Assembly: GCF_030128825.1 (NCBI RefSeq)
Contig: NZ_CP119127.1
Coordinates: forward strand, 2,294,001 to 2,358,000
Origin: Sphingobium sp. WTD-1
GTDB lineage: Bacteria; Pseudomonadota; Alphaproteobacteria; Sphingomonadales; Sphingomonadaceae
Direction of reading: 5' to 3'
DNA length: 64,000 nt
The notes below the pieces were generated by a model. The model saw only the letters and a program-made list of their open reading frames with translations. It did no database searches and was not told where the DNA came from. The position numbers and the translations under genes were made by a program. Positions within the stretch are counted from its first letter, which is position 1. Every line of letters starts with the position of its first letter. This document shows positions 61,641-64,000 of this stretch, one piece after another.

Positions 61641-61934
61641 ATGACTTATCCCTCGCTCCTGACCCTGGGCGCCGCCGCGCTGATGGCGACGCTGGGCGCG
61701 CCAGCCATGGCGCAGGCGCCGCATCATGGCGCGAGCCAGCCGGTGAGCAGCAAGGCGCCGGCCAAGAAGCCTGCCCCGGTAAAGGCCCAACCGGCCAAGG
61801 CCCAACCCGCCAAGGCCCAGGGCCGTTCGACCGGCGCGGCGCACCAGAAGGCCTGCCGCAATCGCTACAAGAGCTATGACGCCAAGCTGGACAGCTATCT
61901 CTATCGCGGCAAGCGGGTGCGCTGCACGCTCTGA
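61641..61934 (+). CDS. BA14K-like small secreted protein with a Lys/Ala/Pro repeat
   Basis: A 97-residue protein: signal peptide to PAMAQ (about 25), a PVKAQ-PAKAQ-PAKAQ repeat (about 45-60) and a C-terminal BA14K pattern ACRNRYKSYDAKLDSYLYRGKRVRCTL with two cysteines. BA14K-like proteins are lectin-like or envelope proteins; the function here is unknown. ATG 61641 has AAAGG 7 nt upstream; ATG 61626 is possible but lacks a ribosome site. Confidence 0.8.
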   Translation: MTYPSLLTLGAAALMATLGAPAMAQAPHHGASQPVSSKAPAKKPAPVKAQPAKAQPAKAQGRSTGAAHQKACRNRYKSYDAKLDSYLYRGKRVRCTL

Positions 61935-62008
61935 TCGCGACCGATGCGGGGCGGTGCCGGGGGACGGCGCCGCCCCGTTCCTGTTTTCATGAAGAAGGAC
62001 GATGCGCG

Positions 62009-62749
62009 ATGCGCAAGATGATGATCGGGGCGGCGCTGCTGCTCTGTTCGGCGCCGTTGCTGGCCCAGGGGGGCATGGGGGGCGGCATGGGCGGCGGCGG
62101 CATGGGTGGCATGGGCGGTGGCCCGCCCGGCGGTGGTGGCCCTCCCGGTGGCGGCGAAGGCCGGCCGCAAAAACCGCGCGAGATGAAGCCGATCAAGCGC
62201 AGCCAGATCGACAGGATCGTGACCGCCATGTTTGCCGAAGCCGACAGCAATCGCGACGGCATGGTGACGATCGACGAATTGCGGCTGGTGGTGCAGGCGC
62301 GGCGCGAAGCGATCATCCGCACCCGGTTCGAGGCGATCGACAGCAATCATGACGGCGCGCTGAGCCTGGCCGAGTTCCAGGCCTGGCAGGGCAGCATGGG
62401 ATCGGTCGCGCTGTCGGAAACGGGCGCGATGGGCGATCAGGGCGGGCCAGTGGCCGAGGCGATCATGCCCAAGCTGGGCGACGACCCCGAGGACGCGATA
62501 CTGGGCCGGCTGATCGAGCCGCTCAATGCCAGCGCCATCGCCCAGGCCAACAGCAATTATGATGCCGGCGCCTCGCTGGAGGAAGTGCTGGCGTTCGAAC
62601 ATGCCCGCTTCGATGCGGCGGACGCCGATCATGACGGGGTGCTGTCGGCCGAGGAGATGCGCAGCCTGATGCCGCGGCGTGGTCCCGGTGGTGGCCCCGG
62701 CGGTCCGGGTGGACCGGGCGGCGCGGGTGGACCGCCGCCGCGCAACTGA
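62009..62749 (+). CDS. Secreted EF-hand protein with Gly/Pro-rich ends
   Basis: A 246-residue protein with a signal peptide (1-19, LLAQ), a Gly/Met/Pro-rich stretch (20-52), and EF-hand calcium loops at DSNRDGMVTIDE, DSNHDGALSLAE and DADHDGVLSAEE; a fourth position (NSNYDAGASLEE) is degenerate. The end is GGPGGPGG-rich. It is probably a periplasmic or surface calcium-binding protein. It lies 8 nt before the next TonB receptor gene, so the two may be cotranscribed. Confidence 0.88.
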   Translation: MRKMMIGAALLLCSAPLLAQGGMGGGMGGGGMGGMGGGPPGGGGPPGGGEGRPQKPREMKPIKRSQIDRIVTAMFAEADSNRDGMVTIDELRLVVQARREAIIRTRFEAIDSNHDGALSLAEFQAWQGSMGSVALSETGAMGDQGGPVAEAIMPKLGDDPEDAILGRLIEPLNASAIAQANSNYDAGASLEEVLAFEHARFDAADADHDGVLSAEEMRSLMPRRGPGGGPGGPGGPGGAGGPPPRN

Positions 62750-62757
62750 CGGGATTG

Positions 62758-64000
62758 ATGCCGATGCCTTGCCTATCCTTGTCCTGCCGTCGGGCGGGTG
62801 GCGCCCTGCTGCGAGCCGGATGCAGCCTGTTCGCCCTGTCGACGCCCGCTGCGGCGCAGAGCGTGGCGAGCGACGATATCGTCGTCACCGGGCAGGCGCC
62901 GCCGGGGGCGGTGATCGGCGACATTCCCGCGCAGAACCAACTCGGCCGTGCCGACATCGATGCCTATGGCGTCGGCACGGTCAGCGAATTGCTGGACGAG
63001 ATCGCGTCGCAGACCAGCAGCAATCAGGGGCGCAGCGATGACGGCCCGGTGGTGCTGGTCAACGGCAAGCGGATTTCCGGCGTCAACGAGGTCAGCGACC
63101 TGCCGACCGAGGCGATCTTGCGGCTGGACATCCTGCCCGAGGAGGTCGCGCTCAAATATGGCTATGACGCGCAGCGCAAGGTGGTGAACATCATCCTGCA
63201 CCGCCGCTTCCGATCGCAGGTCGCCAATGCGGGGGCTGGGATCGCGACGGCGGGGCAGGGCGAAAATCTGACCGGCGACGTGGGCTATACCCGCATTCGC
63301 GACAATGACCGGGTGAGTGTGACCGCGCGGGCCAAATCCTCCGCCTCGCTGCTGGAAAGCGAGCGCGATGTGATCGTCGATCCGGAAGCTGCGGGCGATC
63401 CGACTGGGCGGGTCAGTGACGACCGTGCCTATCGCACCCTGTCGCCCGCCACCCGCAGCTATATGCTGAACGCCACGGTCGCGCATCAACTGAGCGAGAC
63501 GGCGAACCTGTCCTGGAACGGGCGGGCGGACTACAAGACCAGCAAGGCGCTGAATGGCCTGGCCACCGGCAGCCTGACCGATGGCGACGAGACGGTCGAC
63601 CGCATCCTGTCGCTCGATCCGCTGCATCAGGACACGCGCGCGCTGACGCTGAGCAGCGGCGTCAGCCTGAATATCGATCTGTCCAAGACCTGGCGCCTGT
63701 CGGTGATCGGCAGCTACAGCCATAGCGATAGCCGGACCGACAGCGATCGCGGCTATGATCTGGGCGATGTGCAGGCGGCGCTGGACGCGGGCGATGTGGC
63801 GGCCGATGGCGTGCTGCCCGCGAGCCTGCTCGGGGCCATGGGCACGCAGAGGGCGCGCGCGTTGCAGGACACGGGCAGCGCCAGCCTGCTGGTCAATGGC
63901 AAGCTGTTCAAGCTGCCGGCCGGCAATGTCGGCATGAACCTGCGCCTGAGCGGCGACACGAGCAGTTTGCGATCGTCCAGCACGCTGGACGGCGTGATGT
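62758..64000 (+). CDS. TonB-dependent receptor-like outer membrane protein (partial, runs off window)
   Basis: At least 414 residues, open to the window edge and not interrupted. Signal peptide (about 1-34, ends AAAQ), then DDIVVTGQAPPGAVIGDIPAQNQLGRADIDAYGVGTVSELLDEIASQTSS, a plug with VVLVNGKRISGVNEVSDLPTEAILRLDILPEEVALKYGYDAQRKVVNI, then barrel strands. The plug is short and the YGY element is not the common YGS/YGA, suggesting a divergent receptor subfamily. ATG 62758 and 62764 are both possible. Linked to the EF-hand gene. Confidence 0.8.
   Translation, partial: MPMPCLSLSCRRAGGALLRAGCSLFALSTPAAAQSVASDDIVVTGQAPPGAVIGDIPAQNQLGRADIDAYGVGTVSELLDEIASQTSSNQGRSDDGPVVLVNGKRISGVNEVSDLPTEAILRLDILPEEVALKYGYDAQRKVVNIILHRRFRSQVANAGAGIATAGQGENLTGDVGYTRIRDNDRVSVTARAKSSASLLESERDVIVDPEAAGDPTGRVSDDRAYRTLSPATRSYMLNATVAHQLSETANLSWNGRADYKTSKALNGLATGSLTDGDETVDRILSLDPLHQDTRALTLSSGVSLNIDLSKTWRLSVIGSYSHSDSRTDSDRGYDLGDVQAALDAGDVAADGVLPASLLGAMGTQRARALQDTGSASLLVNGKLFKLPAGNVGMNLRLSGDTSSLRSSSTLDGVM

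Noticed and set aside
1..64000. CRISPR arrays, tRNA or rRNA genes
   Set aside because: No regularly spaced direct repeats, tRNA cloverleaf with CCA-end pattern, or rRNA core sequences were seen on reading the gaps.

Overview
The window is high-GC, gene-dense chromosomal DNA from an alphaproteobacterium, most likely a sphingomonad (Sphingobium/Sphingomonas type). The reasons are four TonB-dependent receptor genes or fragments, the alphaproteobacterial order pckA / chvI-chvG-hprK-rapZ-manX-ptsH, a short HprK, a UbiG-type quinone pathway, and intergenic palindromic repeats of the kind common in sphingomonads. Product names come from motifs read by eye; no database search was possible.

Layout. 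1-5.4 kb: the start of a TonB-dependent receptor, a thioredoxin-like lipoprotein whose start codon overlaps that of divergent argH, then a small lipoprotein, lysA, a siroheme-synthase-like protein and a convergent response regulator. 5.4-12.7 kb: a TetR regulator divergent from a tripartite EmrAB-type efflux operon, an amino acid permease and a membrane protein. 12.7-19.1 kb: the ffh-rpsP-rimM-trmD-rplS translation/SRP cluster, with a VapBC-type toxin-antitoxin pair, a serine hydrolase and a small membrane protein lying between rimM and trmD. 19.3-25.7 kb: a TonB receptor, an acetyltransferase, an MHS transporter, a SpoU methyltransferase and a diguanylate cyclase.

25.8-33.6 kb: the nitrogen/carbon-type PTS regulatory block (HPr, EIIA-Man, RapZ, HprK), the ChvG/ChvI two-component system, divergent pckA, and ferredoxin-NADP reductase. 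33.7-41 kb: a Tat-exported DUF885 hydrolase, then a small accessory islet (HTH protein, a low-GC AbiTii-type protein, ParDE), then NfeD and a stomatin-like protein separated by 526 bp of stacked palindromic repeats, and a CitE-like lyase. 41-47 kb: a large TonB receptor, a YdeI-type protein, ubiG and lysC.

47-57 kb: a nitronate-monooxygenase-like protein, a tandem pair of paralogous lipoproteins of unknown function, HxlR + SDR, a guanidinium-exporter-like SMR gene with a switch-like leader, HxlR + a five-gene VOC/DUF1428/SRPBCC operon, and a radical SAM protein with an N-terminal cysteine module and a C-terminal sugar-type beta domain. 57-64 kb: membrane proteins, an intact IS5-family (IS427/IS1031-like) element inserted at a CTAG stop codon, a possible MITE of the same family, an oligogalacturonate-lyase-like protein, a BA14K-like protein, an EF-hand protein, and the start of a fourth TonB receptor running off the window.

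The best candidates for something less described are the AbiTii/ParDE islet, the permuted radical SAM protein, the paired lipoproteins, the single-hairpin guanidine-II-like leader before the SMR gene, and the toxin-antitoxin pair embedded in the trmD operon.
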